Positions 35,093 through 49,229 of a stretch of DNA of 64,000 nt are shown here, in pieces. The position numbers were made by a program, and so were the translations under genes. Numbering within the stretch: position 1 is the first letter of the stretch; every line of letters begins with the position of its first letter. The stretch is taken from NCBI GenBank assembly GCA_001600055.1, contig BCIV01000009.1:186001-250000 (forward strand), read 5' to 3'. The notes below the pieces were generated by a model. The model worked only from the letters and a program-made list of their open reading frames with translations, had not been told where the DNA came from and ran no database searches. Source of the stretch: Filobasidium wieringae (Eukaryota; Basidiomycota; Tremellomycetes; Filobasidiales; Filobasidiaceae).

Positions 35093-36926
35093 CAAACCCC
35101 GATAGGTACCGCCTTCCAACTCGATGCGTCAACCTTTCTCCAACCTTTAGCCATCGCCTGGTTTGAAGACCCCTCCGTCGTTGTTCTGGAGGTTGATATC
35201 TGAGGAGCAGAGTTCTGCGATCGATTGATCGATCAGTACATGTTTTTCGACCTAAAGAACTCCTGAGGAACGTACCATCTTCTGGAATTCTTGGAAACGT
35301 GATTCCATCTGAGTCAAAGCATCCTCATCGTCCACCTCATGCTCCATAATCTGATCGTCCTCGTTCCGCATCAAGACGCTCGTCTTCCTCTGCAGAACGG
35401 GATCCACCGTTCTCAACGCTCTAAACAAGTCGATGAGATCCTCTTGCCCTTTACCCTCTACCAACCGACCCATGAGCGCTTCGACCAACCGCCGCCCGAG
35501 TTCCTCCTTCGCCCGAGCGCTCAATCGCAGTCCCAATTCCCCCCCAAGCTCAGGAGGGGACTGTCTCTTCCCCCTAAAACCCTCCATCCCCGAATCGGAA
35601 CCGGTTTTCCAGATGGCGACCAACCATACTTGGAGGGTGAACCTGAAACTTTGTTCTTCCGCGACCTTGCCCTTGAGCTCATCCGGTTCGTTCAGCTTGG
35701 CGAATTCCGAATCGCTTCCGTCCAGAATCATGTAATCTTCATTCATCTCCCCCGCAGTGGTCGGGGTCGTGAGAGGGACCGAAAGATCGGGCTCCTGCAC
35801 CGAGCTAGGTTGTAATAAGATGGTAAGAGCTTTCCTAGCCAGAGCTTCGGTGAGGATCTCGGGATCGTCTTCTTCCTCGTCCGTCTCGTCCCTCCGGGAA
35901 GAGTCGGCGAGGGGGGAAGAGGCGAGTTTTTGCGAGATGAGGTTCAAGAGGGGGGACCAGATCCGGATGGCCGCTCGATCTAGGGGAGGGATCGTCGCGT
36001 TGGGTTTGGGCCGTTTTCTACCCGCCCGCGAGTCAGGGTGCGGATCAGTATTCCAGTCTGGTTGATTCTGAGAAAGTAGAAAATGTCTCACCTTATGGAA
36101 AGAGGTACGAGACATCCAGGTTTCAAAAGACGATCCGTGATCACGTCCAACCCCATCGATTCCCTCTCATCCTCCCCTCCCTCTTCTCCCAAGACCTTCT
36201 CGACCAGGTCCTCTATCTCCCTCATGAGGACTCTCAATTCCTTCCCCCCCGATCCGGAGGATTTACTGGTCCGTTCCCTGAAATACCCCTTCATCATCCT
36301 CTTGTGTTTCCTAAACAGGGTGTCCAGCTGGGTTCCCAATCGTTGTCGAACGTCTTTCGATCGGGAAGAGGAGGGGTTTTCCATCCCTGAGAAGACGAGC
36401 GGTTCGAGGGATTCCACTCGGAGGTATTCTATGGCTTTCCAGACCGCTTCCCTCAGTACGGAGAGACTGGGCAAGTCTTCGTGCGTCGCTTCGTGTCGCA
36501 GTCCAATCAGCCCAGGCGGGAGTCCGATCTGTCTCGCCAAGAGGGACATGGGACGGGCGTGTACTCCCATCTGTAGTGGGTCGACTAGACCGTTGGTCAT
36601 CCGGATGAGAGCGAGGGCGTGTGATTGACGTGAGAGGAGATGCGATTGGGCCGTGGTCGGGGGATAGGGGAGGAGGGTGGTTGTCAATAACGAATGAAGG
36701 ATGGGGAAGACTATAGGGGAAGAGGGTGATGAGATGTACACCGAGAGCTGTTACGTTTGTCTTTCACTCAGATTGATGTCCAGATAAAGCTGTTGGAAAC
36801 CGACCGACTCACCCTCGCAACTGCCCGCGCTCTAGCTTGGGTATCTGTGAGATCATCCCATATCCATCCGTAGAGCTCCAACAACTCCCTCTCGCTCGCC
36901 CAGGGTACTCTTCTAGGGTTGACCAT
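35047..36926 (-). CDS. LAS1: pre-rRNA processing endonuclease subunit Las1
   Basis: Four exons give about 590 residues. The start MVNPRRVPWASERELLELYG with WIWDDLTDTQARARAVARV is the Las1 N-terminal signature. It continues in LSRQSHALALIRMTNGLVDP, SLLARQIGLPPGLIGLRHEA and THEDLPSLSVLREAVWKAI, which forms the HEPN-type nuclease core (RxxxxH-type motif in LRHEATH). Las1 cuts ITS2 of pre-rRNA together with the polynucleotide kinase Grc3. The C-terminal half is charged and variable. The last exon, from a GTACGT donor to a CAG acceptor in phase 0, reads KGWRKVDASSWKAVPIGVWS, then a Ser/Arg tail. The tail region is duplicated nearby. The neighbour across the shared promoter is the cyclotransferase. 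Confidence 0.88.
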
Positions 36927-37420
36927 AGTCTGTCGAGGTCGAGGTGGGGTCAGAGGTGTTGGTGTGGGGGGTGTAAGCTTATAAGGGTCGACTGTGGAAG
37001 ACTGTGGACCTGTGCAAATACGACTCGAAATTCGATGTTTTGAATGTTTTGAATGTGTACGTAATCAGAAAACGAGTCTGCTTCAAGCTACAAAGTCGAG
37101 TAGACCGGTGCGTTCTTCTGGACGATCAAGTACAGTGAACGGATGTGGATATCCAAGTATTTGCATCTGACAGTGTACAAGGTCAAGTAGCCAAGTAGCA
37201 ATCCGCACCTGTCAGAGGTTCTTGCGATGTACTCGATGTACAGAAGAGTGCGAATATGGACAACCGAAAACCAGGGTTTCAGCCCGTATTCGACGTCACG
37301 TGACTCAACACCGATGATGTACCTGGTTACTTGGCATGTCGCTCATATCCACACCTCACATCGTTCACAGCGTCTCAAGTGCTTGAAACCGAACCGCCAA
37401 GAGGGACAGAATCGACGACG
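36927..37420. promoter_or_regulatory. divergent promoter region, LAS1 / glutaminyl cyclase
   Basis: About 494 bp between two divergent starts. The 10-bp palindrome GTCACGTGAC (37295-37304) is the E-box class bound by Cbf1 or USF-type factors. A short iteration of GAATGTTTT lies near 37040. Confidence 0.45.
37295..37304. promoter_or_regulatory. GTCACGTGAC palindromic E-box
   Basis: A perfect 10-bp palindrome in the LAS1/cyclase divergent promoter, 117 bp before the cyclase ATG. The core CACGTG is the usual bHLH target; binding is inferred. Confidence 0.4.
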
Positions 37421-39385
<1,965 letters not shown>

Positions 39386-40194
39386 TAGCTGTAGACTGGT
39401 CCGGCTGGTCCGGACTTTGCGAGCTTTGAGGAGGCCGAGGAGGGTTGTAATTTATGAACTCTGGATGCGAGAGGATAGGGATATACTCTGTCGGTAACAT
39501 GGGCATGACGGCAGGATGACGTTACCTACCGGATGTGCGGGCTGTGAGGCGTGACGTTCCCCGGAAGGCGTAGAAGGAAGCGTGTTTGGCGCCGCGTAGA
39601 TCGGTTTGGGCTTGAGCAACAACAAAAGGGACATCATCATTCCCATTCCCATACATGCCACATGCCACATGCCATCCATCGGACATCCATCCCACGTTCC
39701 CTGCCCGTCACTCCCTTTCCTCCCTTTCGTTCGCATCCCCGGATACCCGCAGGCCGCAATAGAACATCTACCAGCTAGTTTCTGGTTCGGATATCATCAT
39801 CGACACGACCTTTCCACGTTTTCCTCACCGATAGAAGATGGAATTTAGAATTTAGAAGCCATAGAAGATTGAAATCACGTTCGTTCCAAGACCACACAGT
39901 TACGCTCCAACTACCACGACACATCGCACACAGCTACGTCATTCATCAGAATACCAAGGGGAAACGTTTTCACCCTTGAAACTCGAAACGAATCCTTTCA
40001 ACACGGAAACGCCAAACACGCCAAGCTCATCTTCAAACGGAGTCATACACACGGCGACATCAAGTGGCACTCACTCACAGCGCCACAACAGCGACAGACC
40101 AACACTTTCGTTCAGACCACAACCACGTCGACCTGTTGAGCAGGAACACTTCCTAGTCACATCCCGACCATCTCCTCCATCCTCCTCTCACACG
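39386..40194. other. intergenic region upstream of the GH5 gene
   Basis: About 800 bp with the GH5 promoter and cyclase 3' UTR. It has ATGCCAC-type short iterations near 39655 and minor frames on both strands; none is convincing as a gene. Confidence 0.4.
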
Positions 40195-42459
40195 ATGTAC
40201 GCTCTCCCTCTGATCATCCCGACTCTCCTCTCCCTCCTCTCCCTCCCCACGCCCACGCTCGGGTTGTCGGAATGGTATACTCCTCCTGGAGGACCGCCCA
40301 CCGGTTCAGGGTTCAACGCGACGGGTAACACCTCGGCGGGTAAGATCAAGGGGGTCAATCTGGGTGGTTATTGTGAGTCACCAGTCTTTCCCCTGACGGG
40401 TCGTACACTCGGAGGAGGATAGGGATACGGGGGCTGATCTCCGCATGACAAACAGTCATCCTGGAAAACTGGATGACCCCTAAACTGTTCGGGATCGCTG
40501 GATTACCGGGAAAGGGGGAGGAGGAGAGCGTGATGGATGAATACACGTTCTGTAAGGTTTTGGGGAAAGAGAAATGTAGGGAGGTCTTGGAGGATCATTG
40601 GGATACTTTTTACCAGGAGGATGATTTCAAACGGTCAGTCCCCCCGGCTCGAGAATGACTGCTCTTGAGACTGATCGAGAGACGCTGGGTGGGTTATAGG
40701 ATGGCGGATTACGGTCTGAACACTCTCCGGATCCCCGTCCCCTACTGGATCTGGAACACCACGGACGACGAACCGTTCATCACGGGCGCCCAACTCCCTT
40801 ACCTCCAACGAACCCTGAACTGGTCCTACATCTACGGACTGGACGTCATCCTCGACATGCACGCCCTCCCCGGTTCTCAATCCAGTTATCAGGTCCATAC
40901 CGGTCTCTACGCTCAAGAGGGGTTCGAGAACGGGACCCTCAACATGGCCCGAGCGTTGGACGCGATCACCCAGATGACCCGGGAATTCACCAAACCGGAA
41001 TACGCAGGGGTCGTCAGGGGGATCGAACTCGTCAATGAACCCTGGTTGGACGCTTATATGCCCGATAACATGTCCTGGGAAACCCTCGTCCGGTACATGT
41101 CCCAGGCGTATACGGCCGTGAGGGAGGCCGAGGTGGTTTTACAGGGTAACGAACCCGTCATGATCATCGTCCATGACGCTTTCGGATCGCTCACCGATTG
41201 GTCCGCCAACTTTTTCGGACCGGGGGGAGAGGGGTATGATTGGGTCGTACGTCTTCACACACTCGCCATTTTCCAATCCCCTCCGTGACTCACGCTTTGA
41301 CCACGCGCTCGTTCAGAACTATGCGGTCGACACGCACATCTACAGAGCGTGGAGTGGAGCTAGTGCGGATGACGATCATATCACCGCCACTTGCGGGATG
41401 GCCGATTACCTCACAGAAGCCCAGACTCATTTCCCCGTGGTGAGTGTAGAAGGAGTGTTCGAAGACGCCGTTCGGTTTGACAAGACGAGCGAGCTGATTC
41501 GAGACCCGGGGCAGATCGTTGGGGAGTTTTCATTAGGGACGCAAACGTTTTGCGTGGATTACAAGGATTGTTTCAATCTGGTGAGTTCGTGAACGACTCT
41601 CCGTCCGTTCGTTCGTTCGTTTTCATCCGCGCCGAGGGGGATCGCTCATTTTCGCTCGCTCGTCCACGCGCGGTAGACCCTTGCGGACGCACTGGCGAAC
41701 ATCACATCCACCAACGGGGAGAGGGACATGTTCTTGAGAAAGTTCTGGGAGGCTCAGATGCATGTTTACGAACATACCGCCGGTTGGGTGCGTCATCCGT
41801 TCAAAGGTCTTGTCGGTTTCGGTTTTCGGGAATGGATGGGCTGATCGGTTGGCGTCACACCACTCGGGTCATAGATCTTTTGGAATTGGAAGACTGAGCT
41901 GTGAGTATCGACGGCCAAGGTTGAGCGGGGGCAGTCGTGCTGATAGCGCCCATGTTGTCACTAGCGCCCCTACTTGGAGTTACGATCAGTCTGTCGCTCA
42001 AGGTTGGATCCCCGTCGACTTGTCCGATCAAGTGTGAGTACTCGGAACCTTCCAAACAAAAGCCTTTTCGACTCGCCTGCTCATACCCTCGACCTGTTCG
42101 GGAACAGATTCCAATACGATCCCACTCAGTCGTACTGTCTCCAGAACCAGAACTGGAGCAACACCCCGGCCTTTGCGACCGATCCCGCTCAACCCGCGCC
42201 CCTGCTGGACGGGACCGCTTCCCCCGTACATTCGCCCATGACCCTGCAACTGTTGGCGACCGATGGCAGTCTGGCTGCAACTTCCACCCTCGCCTCCTCG
42301 ATCGGAAGCGTCACCGTCACCGGGTCCAGCACGGTCGCCACTGCGGGACCCGCTTCCGCCACCGTCACGAACGCGACGGGTGGCGCTATGGACGAGCGAA
42401 CGGCCTCGTTCGGATGTGTAGTCGCAGTCTTGCTCGGCGTGATCGCCCTGCTCGTATGA
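40195..42459 (+). CDS. GPI-type exo-beta-1,3-glucanase (GH5, subfamily 9-like)
   Basis: The signal peptide is MYALPLIIPTLLSLLSLPTP. Conserved GH5 exo-glucanase blocks follow: KIKGVNLGGY joined to FILENWMTPKLF, MADYGLNTLRIPVPYWIW, GLDVILDMHALPGSQSSY, and RGIELVNEPWLDAYMP, with the acid/base Glu in NEP. NYAVDTHIYRAWSG and HFPV|IVGEFSLGTQTFC (nucleophile Glu) come next, and IFWNWKTELAPTWSYDQSVA with GWIPVDLSDQ closes the domain. A Ser/Thr/Ala-rich tail and a final hydrophobic segment (CVVAVLLGVIALLV) fit a GPI anchor. It trims 1,3-beta-glucan in the cell wall. All junctions checked keep phase. Confidence 0.92.
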
Positions 42460-43389
42460 TCCAGTAGACTGAACTAGAGTACCCCTCTTATAGACGGTGT
42501 GGCGTGCAGCATGTACCTCGTGTTTGAATAATAGATGTGAAACGTCGGATTGATGATCGGATCTTGAGGATGACGGCGCTCGAACGCTGGATTCAACGAC
42601 CTGTCTGACAGGTATTCCTGGAAAGAGTCAGACTTACACCTTGAGACGTTTATGCGTTCAAAGCCTGATACGATTCGTGTTCAGCCTTGCGAAAAACTCT
42701 AAGCGCTTACCAACTCTAGCCTGTCTTGCTGTCACACACTCCTGTATTTTTCTGAGAGTGAGTTCCAAATAGTTTGGATAAAAAGTTTGAGACAGTTCAC
42801 TTGTCTCCTTCTTTGACAACGAGTCATTTCATATAACATCGTTCACTTATATACGTATGCATGTGCGCTATCGCTCGCAGACGAGAGTCATCGAGTTCTC
42901 AGATGGGATGACTGGTACACGTACCGGATGCTGTGAAATCAGCCAGTTCTGACGTTGAGTGTTCCACTCTATCGACGGGGCGAAACGAAGCGCTGACGCT
43001 TGGTCGTCAATGAATTCATGTGTCTCAACCGGTCGGCGTGCTTTTACAACAGATATACAGTGGAAATGGTCTAGTCAATTAGTCACATAACGGGATACAC
43101 TCTTATACAAGCGAAATGCTTGTCAGGAAGTGAATGACGAGGCCAATAGTCAAAATACCAATTATTCCGTTCCTTCCCCTTGAATGAATTGCTTGGTGCT
43201 ACCACCTCCCCAGTAGACGCCCAGTCCTCCACAACACCTAGTAATCAGGCGGACCGTGACAAGGACAAGTAAGACTTATTCATATCCGGACTCCGACTGA
43301 TCAGTGTTCGTGATCGATCGCTGTGAAATCGGATCTCCGACCGTCGTCCCTAGTGAAGAGATCGCTCATTGGCAAATGACGCTAGTAGC
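42460..43389. other. intergenic convergent region, nothing recognised
   Basis: About 930 bp between the GH5 gene and the FunK1 kinase, which converge here. No frame, repeat or RNA gene is supported. Confidence 0.4.
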
Positions 43390-45974
43390 TTACACTTCTT
43401 CAGAATCGGTGTTTTCGAGCAACTCAGAGGTGCTAGTAAAGAGGTGTAGACAACGTCTGAAGCACTCATGTTCCTCGTCCGTCATACGTGGGTCAGGGCC
43501 TGTCGAGGCTAGACCCGTATTGATAACTTTATTCCGACATTCCTGGACGGTATCCCTAAGATTTCCTACCAGGAGGGGGATATGAATAGAGTCTGGATAT
43601 ATCCTGCTCACAAGCTGGTCATAACGCAATTAGGAAATATAGCTCTTGATAAGAACAAAGATGAACTTACGTCATCCATTGATTCCCAGTGTGCCTTTTT
43701 CAGCGCTGGATCACCGAGTTCATTGGCACATTTTGTAGAGCCGTTTATGAGCCGATCGAGCTGTGAAGAGTTGAGTCAATTCAATCTCAATTCGACAGGG
43801 TCCTATAAATTCGAAGCCTTACGTGTGTCACGAAGCAGTAGACGAGTGATTCCAAGTTGTCTGTGTATCCGTGTAGCTTATGAGATTTCAGCGCTTCCTC
43901 GGCCTTGTCGAACCGCTCTCTGGCGAATTTCAAAAGAGACGAGATGGCCCTTGTCTTGTGATCAGAATCCGCATTCGCCAATTGCTGCTCAAGACGATGG
44001 ATTGTGGTCTGATTCTTGTCCAGGTCATTGACAATGGTGATTCCAGCGATGGTGTTCAACGTCATGAAGTAGATATTGGTGGATCTTCCGTCATCCCTCG
44101 AATCAGCTGCGCGATCACGGCCAGGGTCGCGAGGTAAGCGCCCATAGATGGCGTTTCCGAAATCTATCAAGACGCCTCGATAACAAAAACTACCAATAGT
44201 GCCATCGTTGACGAGTCTTTTCATAATGTTGCCGAGATTGATATCACGATAGTCGATCCCCAGGCAGGACGAGTACCATAACACACGGACGGCATCGGCA
44301 AATATACGTATTGTTTGCAGGATAGACGTCGGCTCGCTAGATAGGCTAAGCTCGGGTGGGCCTTTAAAGACGAGAGCAGCGAGATAAAGACTTGCAGCCG
44401 GTTGTGTACGAGTTTCCGACCGATAAACAGGATCCATGGTATCGGGATGGCTGTGGGGCATCATGCCCACGACTTGAGGTATCAATTCGAGAGTTCCTTC
44501 AAGTTCTGGTGTTGACTTCAAGAGGTCCAGCCGCTGGCACGTGCGAGCGTCTACGTCTGGGAAGATCTTTCCAGCCGAACCTCGAAAAAGTTCGAGAATT
44601 CGATACTCGTGTTCGACAGAGCCGCGGGGAAGCATCGATCCTTTGAAGCAGCCAGGCGATAGCGAGCCATCGCTCTCGAGGTCTCCTTGCCAAATGCTCG
44701 TGCGATTACCGCAAGGTCCGGACCGAGCGTACAGCAGGCGTCCTGTGGAATGCCATGTGTAGGGCGATTGGGTTTCAGAGACGACATCATAGAGAGGGAA
44801 AGCGCTAGGAGGTTGCCAACTTGGCAATACGCATTCCAAAGGAGAAGCGAGGAATAAGAGAATTTTTAGCAGGTCCTCGTGGTGCTCTTTGCATTCTACG
44901 TCGATCAATCGAGATGAGTTTAGGCTGAGCGGAGTCGTTTGCCATAACCTCAGTCGAGACTTGCATAATGTCAACGACCTGACTGCAGAAGCAATCGGGT
45001 TGACAGACGTGATTTCAGCCTGTGGGCGAGGAGGCCACCAATTAGCAGTGAGCTGTCCGACGTCCGTCAGGCCCAGTATTGAGACTCACGTGCGTCTTCA
45101 GATTCTGGTCGAGCGAGTGCTCAGAAGACATGTCTCTCGACTGATCCACCTTGACTTCCCCACCTGCAGCGGCGTCATCCATCGAGTAGTCGATCAGATC
45201 GTTTCGGCCTTGCTTGAGGATGAGGAAACCCTTTGTCGCCCAAGGGTAAGCGCGTCGATTCACGGTGGAGTCGCCTGGCGGAGAGGTGCCTTTCCGATGG
45301 AATAGTTTGTGAGGTGTGTACGCCGGTCCTAACATATGTCCCAAGATGGCATTGGTCCATTCGCAAAACCTCATCGTTTTGATTTCCTCGAAGGTCATGG
45401 TACCGTGCTCAGCGATAGACCTTGTGGCCTGAGTAAAGTCTGTGCGCATCTGTTGCAACTCGGGTGTGTCGAGGAAAGTCAGTCCTCGCTGCAAACACGA
45501 CACATACCGTTGGTCTCTGTCTTCCGACGGGAGGCGAGGGTCGGTATCGACAACGAGGAAATCAGGGTGAAATTTTCCTTTGGCGTTTGCATGAACTCGA
45601 GCTCTCAGATAGGCATCCGTTGAACTCTTCGAGCTCTCTCGGAATGATTCTCCCTTTCCACCCCCAAGTGTTGGATCGAGTCTTTCCAGGGCGATCGGTG
45701 CGCTGGTAGAGGTAGATGCTGTTGGAGGATCATATTGCGGATCCGTAGGAAACCTAGCATGCATAAGAGGAAAGGCTTCCGCCATGGAAGCCCACAAGGA
45801 CTTGTCACCCGTCCTATTCCTGCCTGAACCCTTGTCAAGATAGCGTCCATCTCTGATAGGAAACCCTGCATCACGAAGCCATTCCTGTTTGTGATCATTG
45901 CTGAGAGGTTCTAATTTGAGAACCAGCTTGATGTCGTGGCGTCCATTGATCACAGTGGGATATGTCGAGGTCAT
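43390..45974 (-). CDS. FunK1-type fungal protein kinase
   Basis: Four exons give about 815 residues. The first (MTSTYPTVINGRHDIKLVL) carries a fungal N-terminal region with LRARVHANAKGKFHPDFLVV and DQRYVSCLQRGLTFLDTPEL. The second joins in phase 0 and includes a domain with LFRGSAGKIFPD, LGIDYRDINLGNIM in place of the usual HRD loop, and VLIDFGNAIY, the DFG segment. GYTDNLESLVYCFVTH matches the helix typical of FunK1 proteins. The last exons are LDRLINGSTKCANELGDPAL and LVSRIYPDSIHIPLLVGNLR. FunK1 kinases are expanded in basidiomycetes, mostly with unknown targets. The first residue of the HRD motif is Tyr here, a variation seen in many FunK1 members. Confidence 0.84.
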
Positions 45975-46614
45975 GGTCAGATCGTGAGAGGGAGAGATTG
46001 GGAGAGAGGAGAAGAGGAATATCTCAGAGCTTTCAGAGAGGGTGTGTGTACGCCGCGCGTAACATTGTACAATAGTACGAATTACTGAGGATACGAACAG
46101 TAGAGCCGTGAGCTATGTCGAGGATTGAATGGAAGTGATGTTGAGCTACTCTAAAGTGGCCCAGAAATAGGAAAGATAAAAGTTACAGTCCATCTTGGTG
46201 ATCTAAATATGCCTCCACTTGAGTGCGCAGGGCGACGCGTAAGCAACGGGACATCTTCAGAATATTCAATCTCAGATTTTGTCTGATCATATCTGTGATT
46301 GCTGATATAGGTACACAGATGCCAGTGACAATCTAGTTGGATTCACGCATAGATGTGATGTGAGGTCATTTGTTACCCTTTCTACTTTGAATTTGGTACA
46401 GACTGAGTGAGATTGAATGTGAAGCTAAGGAAGGGTGAACATGATATGAAGTTTCATTTCTCAATCTCGCGCGACCCACCTCACGACCGTAGATCTGTCA
46501 TATCCGTCATCTGTCCGCTAGTCGCTAGTAAGACTAGATTAGTGTAAGCGTAAGCTGTTTCTCTTTAGCTTTCTACTTCCCTGAATCCAGCCGAGTGTGC
46601 GGAAGAGGTTGAGA
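45975..46614. promoter_or_regulatory. divergent promoter region, FunK1 / Cue3-like
   Basis: These 640 bp separate two divergent starts and should hold both promoters. I see no repeats or additional coding sequence. Confidence 0.4.
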
Positions 46615-49008
46615 ATGCCTGATCTAGCCGTTCTCGCTCAAACCACGGTCCCTCCCTCAGCTCAGGACAAGCTTCTCCCGATCGTCAATAGCGGTCTACG
46701 AGCCTACCTTGCCTCTCCCGGGAAAAACGTCCAACCTGAAGTATTGCAATATGTCGCTGTAGGACTGCATATCCATGCTTCTCGATCGCTTGCAAATCTG
46801 GGCACTCTACCGCCTACAAGATCGGATCTCTTACCCCTAGAGGTGCTTACCAAATTGCTCAAACGTAATACGGTTTCCTTAGATGAGGTCCTTCCTACGC
46901 TTACGTTGGATGCGATCGTCGCATACCCGAACCATGTCTCTACTATCAAGCAGTTGTTGTCCGAGGTGCTAAAGGACAATGCTATCCTTACAAACGCTCT
47001 CAACCAGGAGGTGGTTCTGGCTACCATACGTCTGCTGGAAAGGGAGAACTCTCGCATCATGAAAGCGCCAGCCGGACAAGCCGAGACGGATCTTCAGCTT
47101 CCTCGATTGGTATACACCCTCTTCCTCTGTGCAAGAGCTCATGAGAGTCTTGCTTCCACCATTCGGGATGCTAGGAACTTTTTCGACATCTTGAGAGTGA
47201 CATACGATGTCACTTCCGGCTTACAGCTCGATACCGTAAGGAAAGTGCAGACGAAGAGCCATCTTCTTTTGCTTCTACATACTCTGCTGGAACCTCTGCC
47301 TATCTCCGACAAGGAATGGAGGTTGGAGATGATGGACGATGGGAACCAAAAAGGACAGGACGAGACTTTGGTTGATACTGGAATGATCCATGATTATCAA
47401 ATCATCTTCGCTCAACCTGGAGATGAGAAGAAGAAAGGATTGTCAAAGGCAGAGGTGACCAAGAGAACAGTGGGAGAAAAGCAAATGGATGCTTTACGCT
47501 CACTCAGCTCTGGGTTGAGGTTGAACACGCATGGGGAGGATGATACCGCTATGGTCAAGGTGGTAGAAGATGTAAGCTGCAAACAAGCTTCAAGCTACCA
47601 GAGATCTTCTAACCTCCTATGTAACTCTAGCACCGTATTGCACCCATCCTGATCCTTTTCCCCGATATACCCTCGGAGCTGTTACAACAAGCTTTACGCC
47701 ATCCCCGTTTCGCTGAGCATACAGGTAGTGGTGGTGCTGAAGACGATGCCGTCACTGTACTCACCAATGCTATGCTTGATAACACTTTGCCTCCGGAGCT
47801 TGATGAACTTGGTCGTCTCGTCAGATCCGTTACGCAAGCCGATGAGCGGGAACGCGCAGATCATAGTCGATCAGGATCCAACACTGGGAGCCGAGAGCGA
47901 AGTAGACAGGCTAGTCCCGATAGGAATGGAAAGAAGCCATACAAGCGAGACAACATCTTCAATGATCTCCCCATGGACTTCTCCAGCCTGAGTTTCGGCA
48001 AGAGTGGATCGTGAGTCTACGCTCTTGCTCATTACAATCACTTAATCTCATACTTGCCGTTGTGTAGAAACCTCGACGTTCTCACTTCCGGTATCGACGA
48101 GCAGACTCGTGCCTCTATTCTCCGCCTGTCAGAACAACAGCGAGATGAAGAGGAGGCAGCTCGAGAAGCTGAACGTGAAGAAGCCAAAGCTCGTCGAGCG
48201 AGATCAGCAGGTCAAGCTGGATCTTCCAAGACGAAACAGCCAAAAGTTCGAACCGTTGCTTTCGAGGAAGAGTTGGAAGGTGAAGATCTATTTGATGATG
48301 AAACGGATGTTCGTGAGAACTTGGTCAAGTTGAACATGAGAGAAGGGGAGGAGGGAAGCAGTGATGGTGAAAGCTATGTGAACTCGGAGGAAGACGTGAG
48401 TTGTCGGTCCACCAATTTCAATGCGGATGCGGTAGCTGACTTGCGCTGATAAATCAGGATGATATTGGAGCTGGAGGAGCCGAAGACGTATATTTGGAGC
48501 AGCTTTACCTGACAAGTCCAAAAGCCTTCGATCGTGACGCTACAACAAGGAGAAGCAAGATTCGAGAGCAGATGCGACAACAAACAGGTAATCAGGCCGA
48601 CGGTTTGCGCTGCTATACGTTCACTAATACCAGCGTCGTTACAGGTTGGAGCGATGAACAGCTGGAAGGTTGGCGTATCATGCTTGAGCGAAACGTGAGC
48701 TGTTCTTCCCAAATTCTTACCAGGTCAACACACTCATCATGTTTTCCGTTACCAGCCTCTCAAGGAGAAGATCCTCAGTCGACATGGCGATCCTCGAAGC
48801 AATAGACCTACGCCAGATAGAGGACCTCTTCAGCAGGGCAGGGACGGTGGACGAGGCGGTGGAGGCAGCGGGTCGGACAGAGGTAGAGGAGGTGGCAATC
48901 GAGGAGGTGGTGGGCGAGGGCGTGGAGGATCGAAGAGCAGCAGAGGTCATCAGAATGCGGCAAGGACACGGGGTCATGACCGAAAGATGGCTCGTATGGG
49001 TGGGGCCT
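46615..49008 (+). CDS. CUE-domain protein, Cue3/ASCC2-like ribosome quality-control factor
   Basis: A multi-exon gene of about 690 residues; I chose the ATG of MPDLAVLAQTTVPP. The N-terminal helical region resembles ASCC2-type proteins (LPLEVLTKLLKRNTVSLDEV; VLATIRLLERENSRIMKAPA). RIAPILILFPDIPSELLQQA with LRHPRF is a CUE domain. A charged linker with EEAAREAEREEAKARRARSA follows, and the C-terminal tail is Gly/Arg-rich and ends GHDRKMARMGGA, as in Cue3 and ASCC2. In yeast, Cue3 is a subunit of the RQT complex that splits collided ribosomes. The exact end depends on the last exon boundary, where the frame was carried to a stop in the Arg/Gly-rich tail. Confidence 0.72.
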
Positions 49009-49186
49009 AGTGTGATTGCCCAAGCCATCCCTTCAGCTGTGCATGGGGCCGGCCAGATTATATCCATACGTTCCATACGTTCTATGCATCTTCGCGTTCT
49101 TACGCGTTCCTAAATGAAAGAGCTCGGTTGAACTTCTACAGTTACCTGCTTCACATTGGGTTCTAGCGTTCTAGCCCGCTTATCTC

Positions 49187-49193
49187 TATATAT
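49187..49193 (+). promoter_or_regulatory. TATATAT element before the Arp9-like gene
   Basis: TATATAT lies 37 bp upstream of the chosen ATG, at a distance compatible with a core promoter and a short 5' UTR. It may also be chance in AT-rich sequence. Confidence 0.25.
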
Positions 49194-49229
49194 CCCACAA
49201 CGACTCACTCTGCACTTCCTCCTGTCTCC

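Noticed and set aside
39452..39736. 94-residue minus-strand frame with Met/Leu-rich segment
   Set aside because: It is created by short iterated ATGCCAC-type sequence. It opens with no good context and overlaps the GH5 promoter.
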